From assembly GCF_003862485.1 (NCBI RefSeq), contig NZ_RRCM01000001.1:45124-109123 (forward strand): a DNA stretch of 64,000 bases, in the 5' to 3' direction. Shown here one piece after another: positions 26,519-36,307 of the stretch. Position numbers and translations under genes: made by a program. Below the pieces are notes generated by a model. That model saw nothing but the letters and a program-made list of their open reading frames with translations, did not search any database and was not told the DNA's origin. Position 1 is the stretch's first letter. Each line of letters starts with the position of its first letter. The stretch is from Lachnoanaerobaculum orale. Its GTDB lineage: Bacteria > Bacillota > Clostridia > Lachnospirales > Lachnospiraceae.

Positions 26519-27378
26519 TGAGAGCACAAAAGATTAGAAATGTGGTCGGCACTATTGTCGGCTTTATCATAGCATTCTTTATACTTTGTCCGTTTTTCCT
26601 TGTTGTAATAAACTCCGCAAAGACCAGTGCGGATATCGTGGTAAGCCCTATCACTTTGCCTAAGAACTGGGCACAGATGCTTACCAACTTTAAGGGTGTT
26701 ATAAATAATACGAACTTCAGCTACTGGAGTTCTTTCAGAAGTTCTATGATAATTACAGTTGTTTCATTGGTACTTTTGACATTATTTTCATCTATGGCTG
26801 CATGGGTGTTAAGCCGTCATCACAAAGAGGGTTGGTCAAACTTTATCTTTATGATGTTTGTAGCCGCAATGGTTATTCCTTTCCAGGTTGTTATGCTTCC
26901 TATACTTACAGTTTTCAAAAATATAGGAAACTTCACAGGTATTCAGATGCTCTCAAGCTATAAGGGAGTGGTATTTGCTTACCTCGGATTCGGAGGTTCC
27001 ATGTCAATTTTTGTACTGCACGGTTTTATAAAAGGTATCCCGAAGGAGCTTGAGGAGGCCGCATGGATTGACGGATGTTCTCCTGAAGGTACTTTCTTTA
27101 GGGTTATTATGCCTCTTTTGCGTCCGGTACAGATGACAGTTCTTATATTGAACGGTCTTTGGATTTGGAACGACTATCTGCTTCCATCTATTATGCTCGG
27201 ACTTAACGGTAAGATTAAGACATTACCTATCGCTGTAAGCAGCTTCGTAGGTTCTTACGTTAAGCAGTGGGACTTGATTCTTAGTGCCGCTTTCCTTGCT
27301 ATGATCCCTATTGTTATTTTGTTCTTGGTTGCACAAAAGCAGATTATACAGGGAATGGTAGACGGAGCTATCAAATAA
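26518..27378 (+). CDS. CUT1 sugar ABC permease (MalG type)
   Basis: 286 residues, six membrane helices. The EAA motif reads 'EEAAWIDGCSPEGTFFRVIM', and the C-terminus 'QKQIIQGMVDGAIK' is the canonical MalG-type ending. It pairs with the MalF-type permease encoded just before it, with which it overlaps by one base. AAGGAGG inside the preceding gene serves as its ribosome site. Confidence 0.95.
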   Translation: MRAQKIRNVVGTIVGFIIAFFILCPFFLVVINSAKTSADIVVSPITLPKNWAQMLTNFKGVINNTNFSYWSSFRSSMIITVVSLVLLTLFSSMAAWVLSRHHKEGWSNFIFMMFVAAMVIPFQVVMLPILTVFKNIGNFTGIQMLSSYKGVVFAYLGFGGSMSIFVLHGFIKGIPKELEEAAWIDGCSPEGTFFRVIMPLLRPVQMTVLILNGLWIWNDYLLPSIMLGLNGKIKTLPIAVSSFVGSYVKQWDLILSAAFLAMIPIVILFLVAQKQIIQGMVDGAIK

Positions 27379-27437
27379 TTATTCAGTTATAAGCCATATG
27401 ACTCTAAGCCATATGGCTTAAAATATAAGGAGGAATT

Positions 27438-28934
27438 ATGAGAAGAAGTGGAATTTTATTACATGTAAGCAGTCTTCCGGGCAGATACGGCATAGGAAGC
27501 TTCGGAAAAGAGGCGTATCGCTTTGTAGATAAGTTGAAAGCCGCAAAGCAGTCATATTGGCAGATTTTACCGCTTGGTCCTACAAGCTACGGAGATTCGC
27601 CTTATCAGTCTTTTTCAACATTTGCAGGTAATCCGTATTTTATAGATTTGGAAATGCTTATAGAAGAAGGTCTTCTTACAAAGAAAGAATGTGAGAGTAC
27701 AGACTTCGGAAGCAATCCAAAAAAGGTTGATTACAAGAAACTATATGAGGGCAGATATGAACTTTTGCATAAGGCATATGAGAGAGCCAAAATCTTTGAG
27801 AATGAAGCTTTTAAGGATTTTGTCTATGAAAATTCTAAATGGATTTGGGACTATGCTCTTTTTATGGCGCTTAAGGACTATTTCAACGGTGAACCTTTTA
27901 CTTCATGGCCTACAGATATAAGGGACAGATATGACTATTCCATCAACTACTACAGAGAGAAGCTTTACTTTGATATTGAGTTCTACCAGTTCTTACAGTA
28001 TAAGTTTGATGAGCAGTGGAAGAAGTTAAAGGCGTATGCAAATGAGAACGGAGTTGAGATAATCGGAGATATTCCGATATATGTTGCAATGGACAGTGCT
28101 GATACATGGGCACATCCTGAGCTTTTCCAGATAGGGGAAGAGGGTAAGGCGACAGCAGTTGCAGGATGTCCGCCGGACGGATTTGCTCCTGACGGTCAGC
28201 TTTGGGGAAATCCTCTTTATAACTGGGAATATCACAGAAATACAGGCTTTAAGTGGTGGATAAAGAGATTAAAAAAGAATTTCGAGTGGTACGATGTTAT
28301 TCGCATTGATCATTTCAGAGGCTTTGACGAGTACTATTCCATCCCTGCAAAAGATAAGACGGCGGCAGGCGGTCACTGGGAGAAGGGACCGGGAATTGAA
28401 CTTTTCAACAGGATTAAGGAAGCTTTAGGTGATTGCAGGCTGATAGCTGAAGACCTCGGATATGTGACAGACAGCGTACGCAGGCTTGTAAATGACAGCG
28501 GTTATCCGGGAATGAAGGTGCTTGAGTTTGCATTCGACTCAAGAGATACAGGAAACGCCAACGATTATCTTCCGCACAACTATGTAAGAAACAGTGTGGT
28601 ATACACAGGGACGCATGACAATGAGACGGTAATGGGATGGCTCAATGATATAACCGAGAAGGAATACAATAAGGTGCTTGAGTACTTCAACTTAAAGAAG
28701 GGCATAAAGCATACCGAAGTATGTGATGCTATCGTCAGAGGTGCTGTAGGCAGCGTCTCAGATACCTGCATCATTCCAATACAGGACTATCTGCACTATG
28801 ACCACAACTACAGAATGAATACACCGTCCACAATCGGCAAGAACTGGATGTTCAGACTCACCGACAAGGAAATGAGTGATGAAGTTTGGAAAAAGATAAA
28901 ATACCTGACCGAGTTATACGGAAGGGTGAGATAA
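27438..28934 (+). CDS. malQ: 4-alpha-glucanotransferase (amylomaltase)
   Basis: 498 residues, GH77. Catalytic residues are visible as nucleophile Asp291 in 'VIRIDHFRGFDEYY', acid/base Glu338 in 'RLIAEDLGYV', and Asp394 in 'GTHDNETVMGW'. The start 'RRSGILLHVSSLPG' is typical of the family. It moves glucan segments between maltodextrins and releases glucose, working with the imported oligosaccharides and a phosphorylase encoded elsewhere. AAGGAGG precedes the ATG. It is last in the operon. Confidence 0.97.
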   Translation: MRRSGILLHVSSLPGRYGIGSFGKEAYRFVDKLKAAKQSYWQILPLGPTSYGDSPYQSFSTFAGNPYFIDLEMLIEEGLLTKKECESTDFGSNPKKVDYKKLYEGRYELLHKAYERAKIFENEAFKDFVYENSKWIWDYALFMALKDYFNGEPFTSWPTDIRDRYDYSINYYREKLYFDIEFYQFLQYKFDEQWKKLKAYANENGVEIIGDIPIYVAMDSADTWAHPELFQIGEEGKATAVAGCPPDGFAPDGQLWGNPLYNWEYHRNTGFKWWIKRLKKNFEWYDVIRIDHFRGFDEYYSIPAKDKTAAGGHWEKGPGIELFNRIKEALGDCRLIAEDLGYVTDSVRRLVNDSGYPGMKVLEFAFDSRDTGNANDYLPHNYVRNSVVYTGTHDNETVMGWLNDITEKEYNKVLEYFNLKKGIKHTEVCDAIVRGAVGSVSDTCIIPIQDYLHYDHNYRMNTPSTIGKNWMFRLTDKEMSDEVWKKIKYLTELYGRVR

Positions 28935-28938
28935 TAAT

Positions 28939-28972
28939 AAGGGTCGCAATAAAAAATGAATTGCGGCCCTTG
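28939..28972 (+). terminator. Bidirectional terminator between malQ and the second GH13 gene
   Basis: AGGGTCGCAAT pairs with ATTGCGGCCCT (one G-U pair) around a 9-base loop, with T-rich sequence after it. It serves two converging genes. Confidence 0.7.
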
Positions 28973-28989
28973 ATTTATATTGTAAATAA

Positions 28990-30666
28990 TTAGATTTCAA
29001 TCACGACTGCCTGATATCCTTCAAGCTTTATCTCAGTATCTGAAACAAATTCCACATTTTCTACATTGTTTAAAACCACCTTCTTGCATTTTGAAGGGAG
29101 TTTTACGGTCTGCGGCTTGGTAGAGAAGTTACCGAGTACAAGCAATGTCTGACTGTCACCTACTCTCTTAAACGCCATCAGCCTTTCTACCTCAGGAAGG
29201 TAAGGTACGGTCTTACCGTATACCACAGTATCGGCGTACTCAGGATTTTTTCTGAGAGCGGTAAGCTTTTTGTAGTAAGAAAGTACGGAATTCGGGTCGT
29301 TTATCTGTGAAGCGACATTGATTCTCTTGTAGTCCGGATTTACCATAAGCCAAGGCTTACCTGTAGTAAAGCCTGCGTTCTCGCTTGTATCCCACTGGAA
29401 AGGTGTACGGCTGTTGTCACGGCTGTAATGCTTTACGATTTTAAAAGCCTCTTCGGGAGAAAGTCCGGCTTCTATTGCTACTTTATACTGGTCGCGGGTT
29501 GAAATATCATCTATCTGGTCCATAGAGGTGAAGTTTACATTCTCCATACCTATTTCCTGACCCTGGTAGATGAAAGGAAGGCCGCGGAGCATAAACTGCA
29601 TTGTACCTAGGAACTTCTTAGCGGTATCACTAAGCTCGTCTGCAGGAATATAGTGGCTTACTCCTCTCGGCTCATCATGGTTTTCAATTATAGTGGAAAT
29701 CATACCTATATCGCCAAGTTTTTCCTGAGTCTCAAAGCAGCATCTCTTGTAGTCGTCAGGAGTGATAGGCTTGCTGTCGTACCAACCGTTCCTACTTTTT
29801 CCGAATATTGTCTCATTGAAGTCAAACATACTTGAGAAATAGCCGTCATCACCGATGAAAAGCGGAATGTCCTCTTCACGCTCGTCAAATACTTCGCCTA
29901 CAGTGAAAGCGTCATGCTTGGCAAATGTCTCATTTTTAAGTTCTGTAAGGAAGTCACCTACACCTATGGCATCCTCAAGCATTCTATGCGGCTCTACAAA
30001 GCCGTCTTCTCGATCCGGTGAGTAGCAATAGTCAATTATAGGGAGAGCCTTCTTTATATTGATAATTGCATCAATTCTGAAACCTGCCAATCCCTTATCA
30101 AGCCACCAGTTGATCATTGTATAGATTTCTTCACGAACCTTAGGATTTTCCCAGTTTAGATCAGGCTGCTTTTTGTGGAAGAGGTGAAGATAGTATTTAT
30201 TTGTACCCGGTATTTTCTCCCATGCGCTGCCGCCGAAGTATGAACGCCAGTTATTCGGCTCCTTGCCGTCTTTACCCTCTTCAATATAGAAATACTTGCC
30301 GTACTCACCGTCAGGGTCAGCTACAGCTTTTTTAAACCACTCATGTTCATCCGAGCAGTGATTTACCACAAGGTCCATAAGGATGTACATATCTCTTTTT
30401 TTGGCTTGTGCTAAAAGCTCATCCATATCGTCCATATTTCCGAATACGGGATCTATATTGTAGTAGTCTGAAATATCGTAGCCCTGATCTGCAAAAGGAG
30501 AGCAGTAGCAAGGTGAAATCCATATGATATCCACTCCAAGCTCTTTAAGGTAGTCAAGTTTTTCAGTAATACCCTTAAGGTCACCGATACCGCTACCTGT
30601 AGTATCATTAAAACTTTTTGGATATATCTGATAAGCAACTTTACCGTGCCACCATTTTTTTGTCAT
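28990..30666 (-). CDS. GH13 alpha-glucosidase, second paralogue
   Basis: 558 residues, same GH13 subfamily as the enzyme at 22174. Motifs are 'DLVVNHCSDEHEWF', 'GLAGFRIDAIINIKK' with nucleophile Asp199, 'TVGEVFD' with acid/base Glu258, and 'IIENHDEPR'. The residue after the nucleophile is Ala, not Val or Thr, so its linkage preference probably differs from that of the first enzyme. It lies convergent to the operon with its own promoter and AGGAGG site. The substrate could be isomaltose, kojibiose- or sucrose-type links; this cannot be settled by sequence reading. Confidence 0.9.
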   Translation of the reverse strand: MTKKWWHGKVAYQIYPKSFNDTTGSGIGDLKGITEKLDYLKELGVDIIWISPCYCSPFADQGYDISDYYNIDPVFGNMDDMDELLAQAKKRDMYILMDLVVNHCSDEHEWFKKAVADPDGEYGKYFYIEEGKDGKEPNNWRSYFGGSAWEKIPGTNKYYLHLFHKKQPDLNWENPKVREEIYTMINWWLDKGLAGFRIDAIINIKKALPIIDYCYSPDREDGFVEPHRMLEDAIGVGDFLTELKNETFAKHDAFTVGEVFDEREEDIPLFIGDDGYFSSMFDFNETIFGKSRNGWYDSKPITPDDYKRCCFETQEKLGDIGMISTIIENHDEPRGVSHYIPADELSDTAKKFLGTMQFMLRGLPFIYQGQEIGMENVNFTSMDQIDDISTRDQYKVAIEAGLSPEEAFKIVKHYSRDNSRTPFQWDTSENAGFTTGKPWLMVNPDYKRINVASQINDPNSVLSYYKKLTALRKNPEYADTVVYGKTVPYLPEVERLMAFKRVGDSQTLLVLGNFSTKPQTVKLPSKCKKVVLNNVENVEFVSDTEIKLEGYQAVVIEI

Positions 30667-30706
30667 ATATAACCTCCTAAGAAAATAAACTTTCTTTCAA
30701 AATCAT

Positions 30707-30735
30707 AATTTATCACAATGTATAAAATTATGCAA
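30707..30735 (-). promoter_or_regulatory. Promoter of the second GH13 gene
   Basis: On the minus strand, TTGCAT (30735-30730) and TAAATT (30712-30707) have a 17-base spacer. The -35 box lies directly after the terminator of the ATPase operon. Confidence 0.45.
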
Positions 30736-30737
30736 GT

Positions 30738-30773
30738 AAAAAAGATGCCTGTAGAGTATACAAACATCTTTTT
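30738..30773 (-). terminator. Terminator of the V/A-ATPase operon
   Basis: AAAAAGATG (30739-30747) pairs with CATCTTTTT (30765-30773), with an inner TGTA/TACA pairing, and T-rich sequence follows on the minus strand. It lies seven bases past the stop of the last gene. Confidence 0.75.
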
Positions 30774-30779
30774 AAAGAA

Positions 30780-31466
30780 TTATTTGAAGCCTTTCTTTAT
30801 AACTGTGCCGAAGCCTACCGTGAAGATTATGATGGAAGAAAATATTATAAGTATTCGTTGTGTCATATCCACAAAAAAACCTTCAGGCACTATATTTATC
30901 AAATTGTCGGTAGTCGGGTCAAGCATCCACAAATCATTTGTAAAAAATATGCGGTGGAAGAGAATAAAATATTTCTCAAAGTCACCTGATACAATGAATA
31001 TAAGGACGCCGGCCACAGCCAGTGAAAGCAAAGTACCGTATACAAAGACATTTGATATAAAGCTTGATATCTTACCCTTAAGAAGCTTTTCAGATATGAT
31101 ACACAGTATAATTACGGCAATCAGTATGCTTCTTATACGGCTTGCACCAACAAAAAGATTTCTTACATCCTTCATATGCTTGACTTCTCTCTCATTAAAG
31201 AAAGGTGTATCCGGAACATCCTTTATAGTAGCCTTTACATCTGTCAGGGTATCTTTGGTACCGTTTAGATAATGCATCATATCCACGGTTACATCCATAA
31301 GGTCGGGCATTGATATGTCGACAAATGCGGTCACCGCATATTTTTTATACTCTTTTTCGTAGAATGAAAAGTCGGAATATGCGGCTATTTCAATGGAGGT
31401 TACCAGTGCAATAAACATCAGTGAAAAGCTTGAAATAATACCTAATATGAAGCGAAGGAATTTCAT
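30780..31466 (-). CDS. lit: Lit family membrane protein (TIGR01906/DUF1461; lipoprotein intramolecular transacylase)
   Basis: 228 residues with four predicted membrane helices: N-terminal (about 5-25), two in the middle, and one at the C-terminus. Family motifs are 'FFNEREVKHMKDVRNLF' and 'FILFHRIFFTNDLWMLDP' followed closely by 'IVPEGFF'. Lit enzymes in Enterococcus and Bacillus move an acyl chain within the lipoprotein's N-terminal lipid to give the lyso form, which weakens TLR2 sensing; the transfer of that role to this protein is inference. The ATG at 31466 overlaps the ntpD stop by one base and has GGAAGGA before it. It is the last gene of the ATPase operon, an unusual place. Confidence 0.8.
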   Translation of the reverse strand: MKFLRFILGIISSFSLMFIALVTSIEIAAYSDFSFYEKEYKKYAVTAFVDISMPDLMDVTVDMMHYLNGTKDTLTDVKATIKDVPDTPFFNEREVKHMKDVRNLFVGASRIRSILIAVIILCIISEKLLKGKISSFISNVFVYGTLLSLAVAGVLIFIVSGDFEKYFILFHRIFFTNDLWMLDPTTDNLINIVPEGFFVDMTQRILIIFSSIIIFTVGFGTVIKKGFK

Positions 31467-32083
31467 CAAGCGTCCTTCCAAGATTTTATGACCTTAAGTC
31501 TTGTGAACTCCTCACGGTCCTTTTCCTCAAGTGCATTTGTAATAGTCTTTACAAGTGTCTCATAGGTCGGGATAGTGATATTCTTTAAGGCATTGGCTCT
31601 CTTTTGAGTCTTTTTGATATTGCTTGCAAGTCTGTATGCCGAATTCTCAATCATAGAAAGCTTGACTGTAAGCCTTTTCACTTCATTGAATTTTTCTCTG
31701 GCTTTATCAAGAGATTCTCTGGTTGAATAATAAGCATAAGTAGGGGTGATAGGGTTATCATCAAATCTTACAAGCGGGATTTCGGTACCCATTACAGACC
31801 TGGTTTTTATCTGTACACTGTCCTCGACAGGAACAGAACCGGCTATATCGGCAACAAAGTCAATACCCAATTCGATATTTACATACATCAGCGCCTTATA
31901 TGCTGCACTGAAAGTTGTATCTATTTGTTTCTGTATTTCTTTAGCCTCATCAATAAGTCCCATAAGCTCGCGGATAAGAATATTTCTTTTCTTATCCATC
32001 AAGCCGTAGCCCTGTCTTGCCAGCGCCAGAGAGTTTTTTGAGGCTATCAAATTACCCTTGGTTGGGAATGTATTTATATTCAT
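31466..32083 (-). CDS. ntpD: V/A-type ATPase subunit D (central stalk)
   Basis: 205 residues. Long N- and C-terminal helices form the rotor coiled coil ('PTKGNLIASKNSLALARQGY' near the start, 'KKTQKRANALKNITIPTYE' near the end), the pattern of V/A-ATPase subunit D. It turns inside the A3B3 ring and couples ATP chemistry to the membrane rotor. GAGGATT precedes the ATG, two bases after the ntpB stop, so it is tightly coupled. Confidence 0.95.
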   Translation of the reverse strand: MNINTFPTKGNLIASKNSLALARQGYGLMDKKRNILIRELMGLIDEAKEIQKQIDTTFSAAYKALMYVNIELGIDFVADIAGSVPVEDSVQIKTRSVMGTEIPLVRFDDNPITPTYAYYSTRESLDKAREKFNEVKRLTVKLSMIENSAYRLASNIKKTQKRANALKNITIPTYETLVKTITNALEEKDREEFTRLKVIKSWKDA

Positions 32084-32085
32084 AA

Positions 32086-33513
32086 CTAATCCTCTACTGT
32101 AGCAGGAACTATATCTCCGTTTGCATCAAGCATTGTAGGTTTGTAATACTGGTCAAGAACCTTTGTATCGATTCTGTCAAGCTCGCCTCTAGGCATAAGT
32201 CCAAGCAGATTCCAGCCTATATCAAGTGTATCAAAGATGGTACGGTTGTCATTTACTGACTGACCGATAAACATCTGCTCAAAAGCTCTACCGAATACCA
32301 GATACTTCTTATCGGTATCTGAAAGCTCGTCCTCACCGATAACTGAAGCAAGCGCTCTGGCATCACCCACCTTAGAGTAGGAAGAGAAGAGCTGGTTTGC
32401 AACGTCTTGGTGATCGCCTCTTGTAAAGCCTTCACCGATACCGTCCTTCATAAGTCTTGAAAGTGAAGGAAGTACGGCTATAGGCGGATAGATTGACTGA
32501 CCGTTTAAGTCTCTGTCAAGAACTATCTGACCCTCTGTGATATAACCTGTAAGGTCAGGGATCGGGTGAGTGATATCGTCGTTAGGCATAGTAAGAATAG
32601 GAATCTGTGTAACTGAACCGTTCACACCTTCTACGATACCTGCTCTCTCATATATTGTAGCAAGCTCTGAATAAAGGTAGCCCGGGAAACCTTTTCTTGA
32701 AGGAATCTCACCCTTTGAAGATGAAACCTCACGCATTGCCTCTGCAAATGAAGTCATATCTGTGAGGATTACAAGGATGTGCATACCCTTTTCAAAAGCA
32801 AGGTACTCTGCAACCGTAAGTGCAACCTTAGGTGTAATAAGTCTTTCTACTACAGGGTCGTTTGCAAGATTGATGAATGTGATAACGTGGTCACTAACAC
32901 CGCTCTCTGCAAATGTTCTCTGGAAGAAATCGGCAACGTCGTGCTTTACACCCATAGCGGCAAACACTACGGCGAACTTCTCATCGTCATTGTCACTGTC
33001 ACCCAAAGAAGACTGACGAACAAGCTGTGCTGCAAGCTCATCATGTGGAAGACCGTTTCCTGAGAATATAGGCAATTTCTGACCTCTGATAAGAGTCATA
33101 AGTCCGTCTATTGCGGAAATACCGGTTCTGATATAGTTTCTCGGGTACTCTCTTGTAACAGGGTTTAGCGGCTTACCGTTTACATCAAGTGTTTTTTCAG
33201 CCTCCACACTGCCGAGTCCGTCTATCGGCTCACCGATACCGTTGAAAGTTCTTCCGAACATTGCTTCGGAAACGCCTATTTCCATAGGCTTTCCTGTAAG
33301 CTTTGTGTGTGTATTTCTAAGTGCCATACTGTCTGTTCCTTCAAAAACCTGTATGACAGCCTTATCATTGTTTATCTCTATAATTCTGCCGAGGCGCTTT
33401 TCATTACCGTTTACGGTCATCTCTACGATTTCATCATAGGCAGCACCCTTGACACCCTCAAGAACTACCAGCGGTCCGTTTATGGAGCTAAGTCCAAGGT
33501 ATTCTATTGACAT
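32086..33513 (-). CDS. ntpB: V/A-type ATPase subunit B
   Basis: 475 residues. It has the alpha/beta ATPase fold with '[20 protein letters not shown]', a degenerate P-loop region ('[17 protein letters not shown]') and '[12 protein letters not shown]', as usual for the non-catalytic B subunit. It alternates with subunit A in the cytoplasmic head. It sits 11 bases after ntpA in the operon. Confidence 0.97.
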   Translation of the reverse strand: MSIEYLGLSSINGPLVVLEGVKGAAYDEIVEMTVNGNEKRLGRIIEINNDKAVIQVFEGTDSMALRNTHTKLTGKPMEIGVSEAMFGRTFNGIGEPIDGLGSVEAEKTLDVNGKPLNPVTREYPRNYIRTGISAIDGLMTLIRGQKLPIFSGNGLPHDELAAQLVRQSSLGDSDNDDEKFAVVFAAMGVKHDVADFFQRTFAESGVSDHVITFINLANDPVVERLITPKVALTVAEYLAFEKGMHILVILTDMTSFAEAMREVSSSKGEIPSRKGFPGYLYSELATIYERAGIVEGVNGSVTQIPILTMPNDDITHPIPDLTGYITEGQIVLDRDLNGQSIYPPIAVLPSLSRLMKDGIGEGFTRGDHQDVANQLFSSYSKVGDARALASVIGEDELSDTDKKYLVFGRAFEQMFIGQSVNDNRTIFDTLDIGWNLLGLMPRGELDRIDTKVLDQYYKPTMLDANGDIVPATVED

Positions 33514-33524
33514 TTTTTTACCTC

Positions 33525-35291
33525 CTATGCATTCTTTTCAAGTACTTTTTCGTAGAATGTGTCAATGTCTTTTTTGTATTGATCCAACATTTCAAGTTTG
33601 TCATTCGGAACATCATACTTTATAGAAGTTACCTTATCCCAAATGCTGTCCTGATGTAAAACGCTCATAGGCATACCCTGATGAACCAGTGCTTTTGATT
33701 TCTGATACAGATAAAGTATAACATCCATCATCTTAAACTGCTTTATAAGAGGTACTGAAGTATCATCCTTGTGGAACGCGTTCTGCTGCAAAAATCCTAC
33801 TCTTATAACCTTTGCGATATCAAGTACAAGCTTCTGGTCGTCAGGCAATACGTCGGCACCGATAAGCTTTACTATCTCCATCAAAGAAGCTTCCTGATTG
33901 AGGATATATACAAGTCTGTTTCTGTATTCAACGAACTTCTTGTCAACATGCTCGGCGTACCAAGGCGCAAGATCTGTCAAATACTCTGAATAGCTGTCAA
34001 GCCACTGGATAGCAGGGAAGTGTCTTGCATAAGCAAGCCTCTTATCAAGTCCCCAGAAGCAACGTACGAATCTCTTTGTATTCTGTGTAACAGGCTCTGA
34101 GAAGTCACCACCCTGTGGAGAAACCGCACCGATAATGGAAACGGAACCTTCAGTGCCGTTTAAGTTTTGCATCATTCCGGCTCTCTCATAGAATGCTGAA
34201 AGTCTTGATGCAAGATATGCCGGGAAACCTTCCTCGGCAGGCATCTCCTCAAGTCGACCTGAAATCTCACGAAGAGCCTCGGCCCATCTTGAAGTGGAGT
34301 CGGCCATGATTGCAACATCATAACCCATATCTCTGTAGTACTCTGCAAGTGTCAGACCTGAATACAGAGAAGCCTCTCTGGCCGCAACAGGCATATTTGA
34401 AGTGTTTGCGATAAGAGTTGTTCGGTCCATCAAAGGATTACCGCTCTTAGGGTCGATAAGTTCCGAGAACTCCTCAAGAACCTGTGTCATCTCGTTACCA
34501 CGCTCACCACATCCGATATATATGATGATATTTGCATCGGACCACTTTGCAATCTGGTGCTGTGTCATGGTCTTACCTGTACCGAATCCGCCCGGAACTG
34601 CTGCAGTACCGCCCTTTGCAAGAGGGAAGAGAGTATCAAGTATTCTCTGTCCTGTGATAAGCGGAATGCTTGCCGGGAATCTCTTCTTTGTAGGTCTCGG
34701 CACACGAATAGGCCAATGCTGTGTCATTGTTACAGGAACTTCACTACCGTCTGTAAGCTGTAATGTAATAAGCTTATCGTTAATAGTATACTCACCGTCA
34801 TCAACCACATCTACTACATAGCCCTTAAGATTAGGTGAGAGCATTACTTTATGTACAATTGCCTGAGTCTCAGGAACTTCAGCGATGATAGTACCGCCGT
34901 CAATAGCCTGGCCCGGCTTTACGGTTATATGTGTTTTCCAAAGTTTCTTTGTATCAAGTGAATCTACACTGACACCTCTTGATATATAAGCACCCTCTTT
35001 TTTAGCTATCTCGCTAAGCGGACGCTCGATACCGTCAAATATGTTGTTAAGTATACCCGGTGCAAGAGTTACGGACACAGGAGATCCTGTACCTGTTACC
35101 ACTTCGCCGGGCTTAAGACCGCCGGTCTCCTCATAAACCTCAATGATAGTTGCGTCGGTTGTAAGACCGATTACCTCACCTACAAGGTTTTCTTCACCTA
35201 CGTATACCATTTCATGCATTTCAAAGCCGGAATCATTTGATGTCTTTACGATCGGCCCGTTTATTGCAAATATAATACCTGTTTTTGCCAT
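33525..35291 (-). CDS. ntpA: V/A-type ATPase catalytic subunit A
   Basis: 588 residues. Catalytic P-loop GGFGTGKT is at 234-241. The non-homologous insertion typical of V/A-type A subunits lies around 115-200. '[13 protein letters not shown]' and '[19 protein letters not shown]' carry the catalytic Glu and the Walker B region. It hydrolyses (or makes) ATP. Its ATG overlaps the stop of the subunit E gene (TAATG) and GGAGG lies upstream. Confidence 0.98.
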   Translation of the reverse strand: MAKTGIIFAINGPIVKTSNDSGFEMHEMVYVGEENLVGEVIGLTTDATIIEVYEETGGLKPGEVVTGTGSPVSVTLAPGILNNIFDGIERPLSEIAKKEGAYISRGVSVDSLDTKKLWKTHITVKPGQAIDGGTIIAEVPETQAIVHKVMLSPNLKGYVVDVVDDGEYTINDKLITLQLTDGSEVPVTMTQHWPIRVPRPTKKRFPASIPLITGQRILDTLFPLAKGGTAAVPGGFGTGKTMTQHQIAKWSDANIIIYIGCGERGNEMTQVLEEFSELIDPKSGNPLMDRTTLIANTSNMPVAAREASLYSGLTLAEYYRDMGYDVAIMADSTSRWAEALREISGRLEEMPAEEGFPAYLASRLSAFYERAGMMQNLNGTEGSVSIIGAVSPQGGDFSEPVTQNTKRFVRCFWGLDKRLAYARHFPAIQWLDSYSEYLTDLAPWYAEHVDKKFVEYRNRLVYILNQEASLMEIVKLIGADVLPDDQKLVLDIAKVIRVGFLQQNAFHKDDTSVPLIKQFKMMDVILYLYQKSKALVHQGMPMSVLHQDSIWDKVTSIKYDVPNDKLEMLDQYKKDIDTFYEKVLEKNA

Positions 35292-35872
35292 TATAGCACC
35301 TCCATCTCTACATCAAATTTATCTTTAGCTTCTGCTATCTTTTTCTCGAAAGAATTGTCAATCAAGATATTCTTAGCCGGGATGACAGCTCTTAGACCGC
35401 CATGGAAAGGATATTTGCTTATAATTATATCAATACCGTGTTTTACAGAAAGCTTATGTGCCAATGCTTCATCGTTAGGGTCGATATATATTTTTACTTC
35501 ATCATTTCCCGCAAACTTAAGCGCCTTGTCTATCTGAGAATCAAGCAAAGCTTCATATGCAGGAGAGGATTGATAAGATGCAAGTTTTGCCTCAAGCTGT
35601 GCAAAGATTTTTTCTTTAAGCTCGGCAGCTTTTTTACTGATTTCCAATTTCAACTTTATCTGTTCAAGAGCAAGCTCTTTATTGGTTTCCTTGTCAATCC
35701 TTGTAGTTTCTGTTTTGACTTCCATATCAGCAAGCCTTATCTCACTGCTTTGGTAGTCTGCGAAGTCCTTATCTAAAGCACTTCTATAATCTGAAAGTAT
35801 CTTTTCAGCTGCAGCCATGGCATCCGCCACGCAGGCTTCTTTAAAATGCTGTAGTTTTTCTTCTATTGTCAA
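35291..35872 (-). CDS. ntpE: V/A-type ATPase subunit E (peripheral stalk)
   Basis: 193 residues. The first ~110 residues are a charged helix rich in Lys, Glu and Ala, followed by a small alpha/beta head with 'GLRAVIPAKNILIDNSFEKK', typical of subunit E. It forms the stator with subunit H. The best start is a TTG at 35872 with AAGGT upstream; no ATG fits without loss of the N-terminal helix. The 115 bases before it hold hairpins. Confidence 0.88.
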   Translation of the reverse strand: MTIEEKLQHFKEACVADAMAAAEKILSDYRSALDKDFADYQSSEIRLADMEVKTETTRIDKETNKELALEQIKLKLEISKKAAELKEKIFAQLEAKLASYQSSPAYEALLDSQIDKALKFAGNDEVKIYIDPNDEALAHKLSVKHGIDIIISKYPFHGGLRAVIPAKNILIDNSFEKKIAEAKDKFDVEMEVL

Positions 35873-35899
35873 GATAATACCTACCTTTTTATACTAATG

Positions 35900-35956
35900 T
35901 AACAGTTCAGCAAAAGCTGAACTGTTAGGACAAGTTTGTAAGATAAATCTTACAAA
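35900..35956 (-). other. Tandem hairpins inside the ATPase operon, between subunits F and E
   Basis: The largest gap in the operon (35873-35987) carries two perfect stem-loops: TAACAGTTCAGC at 35900-35911 with 35916-35927 (12 bp, AAAA/TTTT loop) and TTTGTAAGAT at 35935-35944 with 35947-35956 (10 bp, 2-base loop). A weaker third repeat (AGATG/CATCT) overlaps the end of the subunit F gene. On the minus strand there is no strong T-run after them, so they look more like mRNA processing or stability elements than terminators. Confidence 0.6.
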
Positions 35957-35987
35957 ACAGATGTATCAGACAGATTGGGTCATCTAT

Positions 35988-36296
35988 CTATAGTTTTAAT
36001 CCGATAGCTTCATTTACATAGTCTGTAATGAAGTTTTCAGATCTTCCGGTACCATGTCTGTCCGGTATATCAATAAAGAGTGGGATATGTGATTCCATCT
36101 TATATTTGTTGACAAGCTCGGGATAGTCCTTAGAAAACTTTTCTGTAAGAAGAACTATGCCGATTTCTTTGCTGTTAACAACAAAATTGAGGGCATCAGT
36201 AAGTTCATTTTTTTCATGAACCACCACTCCTTCCACTCCTGCAAGTCTCATACCTGTAAGAGTATCTACATTATCGCTAATAAGGTACATTTTCAT
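35988..36296 (-). CDS. ntpG: V/A-type ATPase subunit F (NtpG type)
   Basis: 102 residues. The start 'MKMYLISDNVDTLTGMRLAG' and 'IGIVLLTEKFSKDYPEL' match the small Rossmann-like subunit F, which binds subunit D in the central stalk. The start is placed at 36296, 11 bases past the ntpK stop; an in-frame extension upstream would overlap ntpK and lacks family similarity. The ATG at 36290 is an alternative. Confidence 0.88.
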   Translation of the reverse strand: MKMYLISDNVDTLTGMRLAGVEGVVVHEKNELTDALNFVVNSKEIGIVLLTEKFSKDYPELVNKYKMESHIPLFIDIPDRHGTGRSENFITDYVNEAIGLKL

Positions 36297-36307
36297 AAGA
36301 TTGCCTA

